DNA of 56,239 nt from Bacteroidota bacterium (lineage in GTDB: Bacteria > Bacteroidota > Bacteroidia > Bacteroidales > Paludibacteraceae), in NCBI GenBank assembly GCA_023459355.1, contig JAEWUM010000012.1, positions 1 through 56,239 of the forward strand, given 5' to 3'. Positions 8,386 through 15,578 of the stretch are shown here, piece after piece. The first letter of the stretch is position 1. Each line of letters begins with the position of its first letter. The position numbers and the translations under genes are program-made. The notes under the pieces were generated by a model. That model was not told the DNA's origin. It saw only the letters and a list, made by a program, of their open reading frames with translations, and did no database searches.

Positions 8386-10491
8386 CTACCATTTTACGGA
8401 AAAATTAACACCCACCTCTAAGGGCTTACCCGACTGCGCATACGCCATCGGTCCCGATTCAAATATAAAAGCATGATACCGGGTATTGGTGAGGTTTTTA
8501 CCCCATACATCAAACTGATAGTTACCGGATATCAGGGATATTTTCCCGTTCAGCAAGCCATAGCTTGCTTCTTTCAGCGTGTTCGAAAGGTTCCAGTACA
8601 GTGGACCCGTTCTGCTGTACAGCACATTAAACCGGAGCTTGTCCATCCATTTTATATGATTGAATGTAACAGTCTGCGTAGCCTGCAAAGCCAATGTATG
8701 CCCGGGAACATAAGGCGTAAATTTATCGTTGTAATTCACTGCATCATCCTTTTCATATTTCAAAATTTTTGCCTGGGTGAAACCATAAGCTACCATTCCC
8801 TCAAAGCCGTAAAAAGACTGATTATGCAGGGTAAATTCTACCCCTTTGTTGCGTGAAGTTCCTGAATTATCCAGATAAGAACCTCTTCCGCTGGGTGCAG
8901 TACGATAGATTTGTTGATTTTTTAAGTCCGTATAAAATAAGGTAAAGTCAGCATATAAGTATTGAAACAGGCTCGTTTTTATTCCTGCTTCATAGTTATG
9001 ACTGATTTCTTTTTTAAACATCAGGTGTTCGGGTTTTTCAAATGTGCTGTTAAAGCCTCCGGGTTTGTATCCGGTTGAATAAGAAGCATAAAAATTAATT
9101 CTATCGCCGGGTGTATAGGCAATGGCTAATTTGGGTAACACGACGACATCCCGAAGTGCCGGATAAACGGTATCTACAGGTGTTTGCACTGCCTCTCCCA
9201 TAATGCCGTTGTACCCGTACTTCATGGAAGATTGTTCATAATCCAGGCGGATGCCGGCCGTCAGTGTCAATTGAGGACTCAGGTTGTAGGTTGATTGATG
9301 AAAGACAGCTATCCCTGAACTGACCGGTTCATACTGTTTCTGATAGATATAATGCACAATACCTGATGGAGTATTTGTTTTGTAACTGTTTACATCCACC
9401 GTATTTTCAGCTTGCTGGTTGAACGCAAACATTCCAAACAGCCTTTGGTAACGTTTGTTGGTATTCGAACGGATGATTGTTTCGTTGGCAAAATTATGCT
9501 GAAACTGCAACTGACCGGCAAGGTGTAGCGAATCGGGACCAAAATCCTGGTCAATTTGCTGATTATCATCCAGCAACTGATACGACAAGGTATTGGATAA
9601 CTCCCATTCAGGCGCATTATAGCTCAACTTCAGGGCATTCGACATCAGCATGCGGTCATAACTGCTTGGTTGATTATAATTCACTTCTCCCAAGGTTTGC
9701 GTATTCCGATTGTACAAGGCATAAGGATAACCGCTCTGATTGCTTACATCGGTATTGGAAACCAGTTCCAGCAACCAACGATCATCTATTTGATACTGCC
9801 CTTTTAACCTGACTCCGTAAGCATCCTGCTTACCCACTTTTTCATTCAATGTCGTATTCATAAAGAAACCATCCTGATGCAGATAATTCAGGGCTACACT
9901 AAAAGCCAGTTGCTCCGAAATTTTGTTATAATGTCCGGCGTTTAATTTATACTGACCGTAGTTTGCTGCTGATGCACGTACATGCGTTCCCTGATAATCG
10001 AGCGGCGACCAGGTGCTGATATTAATCAAACCACCCATGCTGTTGCGTCCGAACAAAGTCCCCTGTGGTCCCCGCAACACCTCAATTTTCTGTACATCAA
10101 AAAAATCAAAATCAAAGGATGCTTTTTCAAAGTACGGGATATTATCCACATACATCCCTACTGATGGCGCATTGATTCTTGACCCTATTCCCCTTATGTA
10201 TACAGGAGAAGTCAGTTTCGTGCCATAATCGGGCATATAAAAATTCGGAATGTAAGCAGTGGAATTATTCAGGGTGTTTATTTCGTTTTGTTCTAATGAA
10301 GCAGTAGAGAGGATGGTAACAGAAGCTGGCATTTCTTTTAGTCTGGTGCTTGTTCTGGAAGCCTGCACCACAATCTCATTCAGCTCTATATCACTTGCAT
10401 TGATTTTTTCTTCCGCTACAGGATTGTTTTCCGCATAAGCCAAAAAAGAACCAATACAAATCAGGATAATAAGGATATATCTAAGTTTCAT
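8386..10491 (-). CDS. TonB-dependent outer-membrane receptor (iron/porphyrin type)
   Basis: The ATG at 10491 gives a clean signal peptide (MKLRYILIILICIGSFLAYA) and 701 aa; a longer reading from 10530 adds 13 residues of no clear use. A TonB-box-like stretch LNEIVVQAS precedes the plug domain (PASVTILSTASL, then YIRGIGSRI and VEVLRGPQGTLFGRNSMGGLINI in variant form), and a 22-strand barrel follows, ending in VGVNFSVKW with a terminal aromatic residue. There is no N-terminal carboxypeptidase-like domain and no SusD partner, so it is a siderophore-receptor type rather than a glycan receptor. It is the first gene of an operon with an MFS carrier, hemN, hemG and hemH. A palindrome over its promoter suggests regulation. 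Confidence 0.88.
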   Translation of the reverse strand: MKLRYILIILICIGSFLAYAENNPVAEEKINASDIELNEIVVQASRTSTRLKEMPASVTILSTASLEQNEINTLNNSTAYIPNFYMPDYGTKLTSPVYIRGIGSRINAPSVGMYVDNIPYFEKASFDFDFFDVQKIEVLRGPQGTLFGRNSMGGLINISTWSPLDYQGTHVRASAANYGQYKLNAGHYNKISEQLAFSVALNYLHQDGFFMNTTLNEKVGKQDAYGVRLKGQYQIDDRWLLELVSNTDVSNQSGYPYALYNRNTQTLGEVNYNQPSSYDRMLMSNALKLSYNAPEWELSNTLSYQLLDDNQQIDQDFGPDSLHLAGQLQFQHNFANETIIRSNTNKRYQRLFGMFAFNQQAENTVDVNSYKTNTPSGIVHYIYQKQYEPVSSGIAVFHQSTYNLSPQLTLTAGIRLDYEQSSMKYGYNGIMGEAVQTPVDTVYPALRDVVVLPKLAIAYTPGDRINFYASYSTGYKPGGFNSTFEKPEHLMFKKEISHNYEAGIKTSLFQYLYADFTLFYTDLKNQQIYRTAPSGRGSYLDNSGTSRNKGVEFTLHNQSFYGFEGMVAYGFTQAKILKYEKDDAVNYNDKFTPYVPGHTLALQATQTVTFNHIKWMDKLRFNVLYSRTGPLYWNLSNTLKEASYGLLNGKISLISGNYQFDVWGKNLTNTRYHAFIFESGPMAYAQSGKPLEVGVNFSVKW

Positions 10492-10556
10492 GCTGATTTT
10501 TAAATTATTGAACTTCCGCAGAGACATCAAAAATAATGTCTGAAGACAGTGATAAG

Positions 10557-10578
10557 TGTAACAAATGTTACAAAAGTA
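10557..10578 (-). promoter_or_regulatory. -7 element overlapping a TGTAAC-N4-GTTACA palindrome
   Basis: On the minus strand TACTTTTG (10571-10578) matches the -7 consensus TAnnTTTG and is followed at once by the 16-bp palindrome TGTAAC-AAAT-GTTACA (10557-10572), overlapping it by two bases. The position, 66-80 bp before the receptor ATG and at the expected transcription start, suits a repressor site. The half-site resembles those of CRP/FNR-family regulators. No TTTG is found at the right -33 distance. Confidence 0.55.
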
Positions 10579-10610
10579 ATCAAAAAATCAGGACAGAAAA
10601 AGTCAAAAGC

Positions 10611-10641
10611 AAAAAAACCTGCAATCCATCAGGATGCAGGC
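10611..10641 (-). terminator. Terminator of the NigD-like gene
   Basis: On the minus strand GCCTGCATCC pairs with the GGATTGCAGG region (TGCAGG 10635-10640 with CCTGCA 10618-10623 and flanking bases), and seven T follow. It lies 26 bp beyond the stop of the lipoprotein gene. Confidence 0.6.
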
Positions 10642-10666
10642 TTCTTTGCAAAATTAAAAAACAAAT

Positions 10667-11425
10667 TTATCTCACTTCATTATCACGCACATAGGCATCA
10701 GCCTTTTGAATACGGGACTTCTTAATAACTCCGGCGCTTTGGGAGTTATTGTAGCGATAGGTCAGATTAAATAACTTATCCTCAACCTGGTTGGGCATAT
10801 TAACATGAATAACGAGTTCCACAGAATCGGCAGTATTCGACTGCAACGAACTGATATCAAATGAAACGATACCCCAGCGACGATGATACGGTTCATCATT
10901 GTTGGCATTATGCCTGAATTCGAGGTGCACTTTACCATCGGTATAGGTTTTAGAATCGTCAGACACCAGATTGATAAAGTGTGTCTTGTTCCATCCGTAA
11001 TAATAAAACTCCACATTCAGGTACTTACTACCTACCCACATATCGGAAACATAGATAGAATCATTTCCGATGCTATCCTGTTTTGCCGGCGTCATTTCAA
11101 AGATTCCTTTTGTAAGTACTTCATAAACATCATGTAATTTAACATCATAATCGTACAAACCGGTTGCCCGCTTGTCCGAGATCACCGAATAATATGCAAT
11201 TACACGTTGTCCGTCTTTAGGTTTGTAGTTTGAAAAATTAGTTTCTTCAGTCCACAAACTTGAACCATCATCCAAGTTCAGAAAGAACTTTGATTTTTGA
11301 GCCTGATTATCGACAGTAGCAATATCCACCCAATAATTATCGGGAGAGTAATCATCATCGGCACAACCGGCAAAAAGGATACTTACTAATGCAAAGAATG
11401 AGATTTTAAATACTATCTTTTTCAT
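10667..11425 (-). CDS. NigD-like lipoprotein
   Basis: Exported lipoprotein of 252 aa. The signal MKKIVFKISFFALVSILFAGC ends in a lipobox at Cys21 followed by ADDD, acidic residues common in exported Bacteroidetes lipoproteins. The rest fits the NigD-like family: a small N-terminal barrel region with DDGSSLWTEET and DGQRVIAYYSV, then a C-terminal beta-sandwich with YHRRWGIVSFD. The family is named after a bacteriocin-region gene, but the function of chromosomal members is not established. It sits alone between the TonB operon and cydB with its own terminators on both sides. Confidence 0.8.
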   Translation of the reverse strand: MKKIVFKISFFALVSILFAGCADDDYSPDNYWVDIATVDNQAQKSKFFLNLDDGSSLWTEETNFSNYKPKDGQRVIAYYSVISDKRATGLYDYDVKLHDVYEVLTKGIFEMTPAKQDSIGNDSIYVSDMWVGSKYLNVEFYYYGWNKTHFINLVSDDSKTYTDGKVHLEFRHNANNDEPYHRRWGIVSFDISSLQSNTADSVELVIHVNMPNQVEDKLFNLTYRYNNSQSAGVIKKSRIQKADAYVRDNEVR

Positions 11426-11501
11426 ATCAACAAATAATTTGATTGGTGTTAAACAATCTTATGATGAAAAAAACAATTTATTTGTTGCATAAACAATAAA
11501 A

Positions 11502-11533
11502 AAACCTGTCAGGTTCTGGAACCTGACAGGTTT
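11502..11533 (-). terminator. Strong terminator of the cydAB operon
   Basis: A 15-bp perfect stem (AAACCTGTCAGGTTC, 11502-11516, with its complement at 11519-11533) closes on a 2-base loop and runs into TTTTTATTG on the minus strand, 21 bp after the cydB stop. Confidence 0.88.
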
Positions 11534-11553
11534 AACTGGTCGTTTACAATAAA

Positions 11554-12699
11554 TCAGTACGCGTGACTATCACTATTGATATCATCCAAATCGGTTTTCT
11601 TCTTTTCAAGCGCCCGCCAGGCAATGAAGATATAACCTGCCACGATTGGAACCAGGATGGAAGCCCACGACATAGCCTTAAGCGTAAATTCGCTGGACGA
11701 AGCATTGAAGATGGTCAGAGAACTTTGCAGATCAGTTGATGACGGATAGAATGAAGTATTATTATACCCTGCGATTAACAACAACATGGTTACCGTTACA
11801 ACCGTTCCTGCTCCTGTAAACCAGATCCCTTTTTTAAATGATTGTTTCAGAATTGAGGCAATAATGCCGTATAAAACAGCCACAACACCCAACAGGAATA
11901 GGACTCCCACGATCGGCATTTCGATAAAGTTGTTGAAGTATTTGTATTTTTCCATGTAAACAGTGCCATCTTCCTGTACAGCAAATCCTTCGGACAATAA
12001 AATTGAAATCACAAAAGCTAAGAAAAACACCACAAATGGGATGGCGTTATACAACAAATACTTATGCGAACGGCTTTCCAGCACTTCATGTTTCAGGCGG
12101 TTAATAAAAAACAGGGTTGCCTGCGTACGCGCCAGGAAAAAAATTGTCAAACCCAGGAAAAGATTTCGTGGACAAGCCAGCGCTTCGAGCCCGTGCCAGG
12201 CATTCCCCCAGCGACTGATTACCGGAGAAGCGATGTTGGTGATATTTCCTTTCCCAACCGTAAAATCTGAGCCTGTAAAGAAAGTAGCCACAGCAACACC
12301 CAACAGAAAAGTACCCAGTAAGCCATTGATGAACAGCAAACTGCGGTAGGTGGTTTTTCCGTACACGTTACCCGGTTTCGACTGAAACTCATAAGAAAAA
12401 GCCTGTATGGTAAAAGCAAACAGGATGATGATCCACACCCAGTAAGCGCCCCCGAAACTGGTTGAATAAAACAGGGGGAAAGAGGCAAAAAAGGCACCGC
12501 CAAAAGTAACTAAGGTAGTGAATGTATATTCCCATTTACGCCCCAGCACATTCACAAGCAATCTTTTTTCATCTTCAGTTTTAGAAAGCGAAAAAAGCAT
12601 GGATTGTCCGCCCTGAATGAAAAGGAGAAATGTAAGCAATCCTCCCAGCAGGGAAATCAGGAACCACCAGTAATGTTGAAGAAATGCGTATGTTGTCAT
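11554..12699 (-). CDS. cydB: Cytochrome bd ubiquinol oxidase subunit II CydB
   Basis: Second membrane subunit of the high-affinity terminal oxidase, which reduces O2 to water with electrons from quinol. The 381-aa protein is highly hydrophobic, with about nine transmembrane segments, and opens MTTYAFLQHYWWFLISLLGG, with GGAFFASFPLFYSTSFGGAYWVW as in Bacteroidetes CydB. It binds no haem itself. It lies 88 bp after cydA, and the gap holds a perfect REP-like palindrome, which is unusual inside an otherwise tight operon. Confidence 0.94.
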   Translation of the reverse strand: MTTYAFLQHYWWFLISLLGGLLTFLLFIQGGQSMLFSLSKTEDEKRLLVNVLGRKWEYTFTTLVTFGGAFFASFPLFYSTSFGGAYWVWIIILFAFTIQAFSYEFQSKPGNVYGKTTYRSLLFINGLLGTFLLGVAVATFFTGSDFTVGKGNITNIASPVISRWGNAWHGLEALACPRNLFLGLTIFFLARTQATLFFINRLKHEVLESRSHKYLLYNAIPFVVFFLAFVISILLSEGFAVQEDGTVYMEKYKYFNNFIEMPIVGVLFLLGVVAVLYGIIASILKQSFKKGIWFTGAGTVVTVTMLLLIAGYNNTSFYPSSTDLQSSLTIFNASSSEFTLKAMSWASILVPIVAGYIFIAWRALEKKKTDLDDINSDSHAY

Positions 12700-12745
12700 A
12701 ATGATTTATTTAAAGTTGTTAAAATATCCCGGTTTTCGAACGCCT

Positions 12746-12773
12746 GTAAAGACGCGATTAATCGCGTCTTTAC
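12746..12773. repeat. REP-like palindrome, copy 2 (between cydA and cydB)
   Basis: A perfect 28-bp palindrome, GTAAAGACGCGATT with AATCGCGTCTTTAC. It lies in the 88-bp gap between two genes that must be cotranscribed. In the mRNA it would form a 14-bp hairpin, which could change stability of the cydA part relative to cydB. Confidence 0.88.
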
Positions 12774-12787
12774 GTCTCCGTTTTCCG

Positions 12788-14332
12788 TTATTCGCCCGGT
12801 CCCTTCTGAATCTGTTTCACCATAATCCTGATTTCGGCAATCAACAGGGCAGTGAAGAGGGCTAAGAAAAGAAAGAAAGTCAACTGCACCGAACCGGTGG
12901 ACACGCTTGATACCGCAGCCTGTACCGGCAGCACATCCTGAATAGCCCAGGGCTGACGACCTACTTCTGCTACAACCCAGCCCAGTTGTGTTGCCAGATA
13001 TCCCAGTGGAATAGAAAATAACGAACCCCACAAGAGCCAGCGCACGTTTTCAAGTTTCTTTTTCCAGTGGAAGAACCATACCGCCACGAAAATAACCAGG
13101 AACAACATGCCCAATGCAACCATGATGTGGAAAGAATAGAATACCAACGCTACATTGGGTATCAAATCAGCCGGTTTCTCGAGATATCCATATCCGAAGT
13201 TTTTAAAGTTTTCATCGAGCACTGCCTTGTGCACAACAGCCAGCGAATCATTTCCGGCAGTTTTAGCTTCGCGGTAGTCATTAAACGCCTGAAGAGCTTT
13301 TTTACCACTTGCCTGTTTTTCCGCGAATGATGGCACCACTGTTCCATCAGATAAAGTATACCCCCCGATGATATCTTTAATACCGGGGACAAAAGCATCT
13401 GCATCACGGTAACCGAGTAAGGATAAAAGTTTCGGTATCGGCACATCCATTTTCACGATGAAGGTTTCCTCGTCGTTATCGTATTGTTTTTCCGGATTGA
13501 GCAAACCCATTGCCACGATATTTGCACCTTCCTTCCCTTCATAGAGACCTTCCATAGCAGCCAGTTTCATGGGTTGTTTTTGTGCCACATGATAGGCAGA
13601 ACCATCGCCGGTGGCAATAATCAGAATTGAAGATACAACCCCGAAAATCGCTCCGATTTTAATGCTGCGGAGGGCAAAGTCGAGTTCACGTTTTTTCAGG
13701 ATAAACCAGGCGCTTACCCCTACGACAAATAAAGCTCCAAGCACCCATCCCGACAAAACAGTATGCGCAAATTTATTCAGAGCGATTGGAGAAAGTAAAA
13801 TTGCCCAGAAATCGACCATTTCATTACGTGCGGTATCGGGATTAAACTCCATGCCAATTGGATATTGCATCCAGGCATTAGCCACCAAAATCCAGAGTGC
13901 AGAAAAAGTAGCACCCAGCATCACCAGCCAGGTGGAAGCTAAGTGGAAGCCCCTGCTCACCTTTTTCCATCCGAAGAACATGATGGAGATGAAAGTTGCC
14001 TCTAAGAAGAAAGCGAGCATCCCTTCGATAGCCAATGGTGCACCGAATATATCGCCCACAAACCAGCTGTAATTCGACCAGTTGGTCCCGAACTGAAACT
14101 CAAGAATGATACCGGTAGCTACCCCACAGGCAAAGTTAACCCCGAATAGGGTCATCCAGAATTTGGTAGCTTTTTTCCATTCCTCTTTCCCGGTCTTATA
14201 ATACAAGGTTTCCATGATTGCCATGACAATGCCCACACCGAGTGTCAGCGGTACAAATATCCAATGATACATGGCAGTCAGCGCAAACTGTCCTCTCGAC
14301 CAGTTGATTAATGATACATCTAATAATTCCAT
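12788..14332 (-). CDS. cydA: Cytochrome bd ubiquinol oxidase subunit I CydA
   Basis: Haem-carrying subunit (b558, b595, d) of the bd oxidase in the inner membrane. I chose the ATG at 14332, which gives MELLDVSLINWSRGQFALTAMYHW, the family opening with the conserved WSRxQFALTAxYH and its haem-ligand His; the ORF is open to 14395, but that would overlap the DUF4492 gene and add a second hydrophobic stretch. The product is 514 aa. GRQPWAIQ and the quinol-loop region are present. It is in an operon DUF4492-cydA-cydB. Palindromes upstream of DUF4492 suggest oxygen or redox control. Confidence 0.95.
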   Translation of the reverse strand: MELLDVSLINWSRGQFALTAMYHWIFVPLTLGVGIVMAIMETLYYKTGKEEWKKATKFWMTLFGVNFACGVATGIILEFQFGTNWSNYSWFVGDIFGAPLAIEGMLAFFLEATFISIMFFGWKKVSRGFHLASTWLVMLGATFSALWILVANAWMQYPIGMEFNPDTARNEMVDFWAILLSPIALNKFAHTVLSGWVLGALFVVGVSAWFILKKRELDFALRSIKIGAIFGVVSSILIIATGDGSAYHVAQKQPMKLAAMEGLYEGKEGANIVAMGLLNPEKQYDNDEETFIVKMDVPIPKLLSLLGYRDADAFVPGIKDIIGGYTLSDGTVVPSFAEKQASGKKALQAFNDYREAKTAGNDSLAVVHKAVLDENFKNFGYGYLEKPADLIPNVALVFYSFHIMVALGMLFLVIFVAVWFFHWKKKLENVRWLLWGSLFSIPLGYLATQLGWVVAEVGRQPWAIQDVLPVQAAVSSVSTGSVQLTFFLFLALFTALLIAEIRIMVKQIQKGPGE

Positions 14333-14375
14333 AAGTAATATTGATATTAGTGTTAAGATAACGATTGATAGTTTT

Positions 14376-14588
14376 TTATTTATTTGAACGGTCAATTAAT
14401 TCATTCGTCACATGATTGCCTCTTTCAGCATCGGTATCGAAATTTTGTTTGAGCTGATTGGGGAAGAAGAAAACCTTGAGGATACCAAACATGATAAAAA
14501 GTTTAACAATGACAATAAGCCAGAGCTTTTTACCAACAGTCATGTTTGAAAAGCCTTCGCGATAGAAATGGTATAGTTTTTTAAACAT
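14376..14588 (-). CDS. DUF4492 protein, CydA-associated
   Basis: Small 70-aa protein with one central membrane segment (LWLIVIVKLFIMFGILKVFFF) and the typical opening MFKKLYHFYREGF. DUF4492 genes are found next to cydA in Bacteroidetes and Campylobacterota, so a role as a small accessory subunit of cytochrome bd, comparable to CydX, is plausible but is inference. It is the first gene of the operon, 43 bp before the chosen cydA start. Confidence 0.88.
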   Translation of the reverse strand: MFKKLYHFYREGFSNMTVGKKLWLIVIVKLFIMFGILKVFFFPNQLKQNFDTDAERGNHVTNELIDRSNK

Positions 14589-14604
14589 GGTTTTTGAATT
14601 TAAC

Positions 14605-14664
14605 GTTTACAGTAAACAGTAAATTAAACACTTTTTTTGTAATGATTACAACTCCACAAAAATA
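14605..14664 (-). promoter_or_regulatory. Promoter region of DUF4492-cydAB with two palindromes
   Basis: The minus strand has a -7 element TATTTTTG (14657-14664). Downstream of it are two 13-bp palindromes, TGTAAT-G-ATTACA (14638-14650) and GTTTAC-A-GTAAAC (14605-14617, directly before the ATG at 14588). A regulator that represses cytochrome bd by binding around the transcription start would fit. No -33 TTTG is obvious. Confidence 0.45.
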
Positions 14665-14698
14665 AAGATTTTTTTGGTAAAAGAAACCTTTATTGTAA

Positions 14699-14744
14699 AA
14701 AAAGAGGAACAACCGCGCTGTTAAATGCGGTTATTCCTCTTTTT
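14699..14744 (-). terminator. Terminator of the FadR-type regulator gene
   Basis: An 18-bp stem with one G-T pair (AAAAAGAGGAACAACCGC, 14699-14716, against 14727-14744) flanked by A and T runs. It can work in both directions, but the only gene ending here is the regulator on the minus strand, 21 bp away. Confidence 0.85.
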
Positions 14745-14764
14745 CAGAAATTAAGATAACACTT

Positions 14765-15487
14765 TTATTTGCCCGATACAGGTGTATTCAGCTTTGTTTG
14801 GGCAAATTCAAGCACCCCCTGCATGTGTTGTCGCATCAGTTTTACAGCTTTCTCTGCATCTTGTTCCCGTATGGCATCAAGCATGGCAATATGCTCCTCA
14901 ACAACAGTTTTGCTGGGAGCACAAAATCTCTCCTTATTGTATACATGCAGTATGTCTGGCGTGATAATCAGCAACATTGCTTTAACAACAGGGTTGTGAC
15001 TTGCTTCTGCAATTGCCCGGTGAAAAGCAAAGTCATAGCTCACTCTTTCTTCTGAGTCCCAATACTTCAAAAAGTTAGCATGTGCTTTCTCAATCATGAC
15101 TAAATCATCTTTGGTTCTTCTTTGTGCACACATGCTGATGGCGTTTTCCTCCAGTAGGATTCGTGTTTCAACCAATGAAAAAAAATCGTAGTCCTGCAGG
15201 TTAAGTACATCCTTTATCAAGCCATCCAACGCGGTAATATCAAGCCGGTTAATGACCGATCCACTCTGGGGCAGGGTCTTGATAATCCCGTAAAATTCCA
15301 GTTTGTGCAAAGCCTCCCGAACCTGAGCCCTGCCGAAACCAAAATCAGCAGCCATTTTCCTTTCCGCAGGCAATCTGTCACCAGGTTTTAATACCCCTGA
15401 ATTTATTAATTTTTTAATTTTGGTTATAACCTGATCAGATGCATTTACGCTGTTCTTCTGCATTACTTGTATATCGAAACCGTTCAC
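14765..15487 (-). CDS. FadR-subfamily GntR transcriptional regulator
   Basis: A 240-aa regulator with an N-terminal winged helix-turn-helix (residues about 15-80, with LKPGDRLPAERKMAADFGFG and RAQVREALHKLEFYGII) and a C-terminal all-helical FCD ligand domain (DYDFFSLVETRILLEE, then FHRAIAEASHNP). The FCD acidic and His residues expected for metal-assisted ligand binding appear to be present. Such regulators usually sense a carboxylate or sugar acid, but no catabolic gene is next to it, so the target is unknown. ATG at 15463 (MQKNS) is an alternative start. It is monocistronic, with a strong terminator. Confidence 0.88.
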   Translation of the reverse strand: MNGFDIQVMQKNSVNASDQVITKIKKLINSGVLKPGDRLPAERKMAADFGFGRAQVREALHKLEFYGIIKTLPQSGSVINRLDITALDGLIKDVLNLQDYDFFSLVETRILLEENAISMCAQRRTKDDLVMIEKAHANFLKYWDSEERVSYDFAFHRAIAEASHNPVVKAMLLIITPDILHVYNKERFCAPSKTVVEEHIAMLDAIREQDAEKAVKLMRQHMQGVLEFAQTKLNTPVSGK

Positions 15488-15578
15488 TTTATAATATTTT
15501 TACAGCACGTATAAGAAGATTTTATCACCTGCAAAATTAATTGCATTCGACCAACTTACAAAATATTATTTCAATTTA

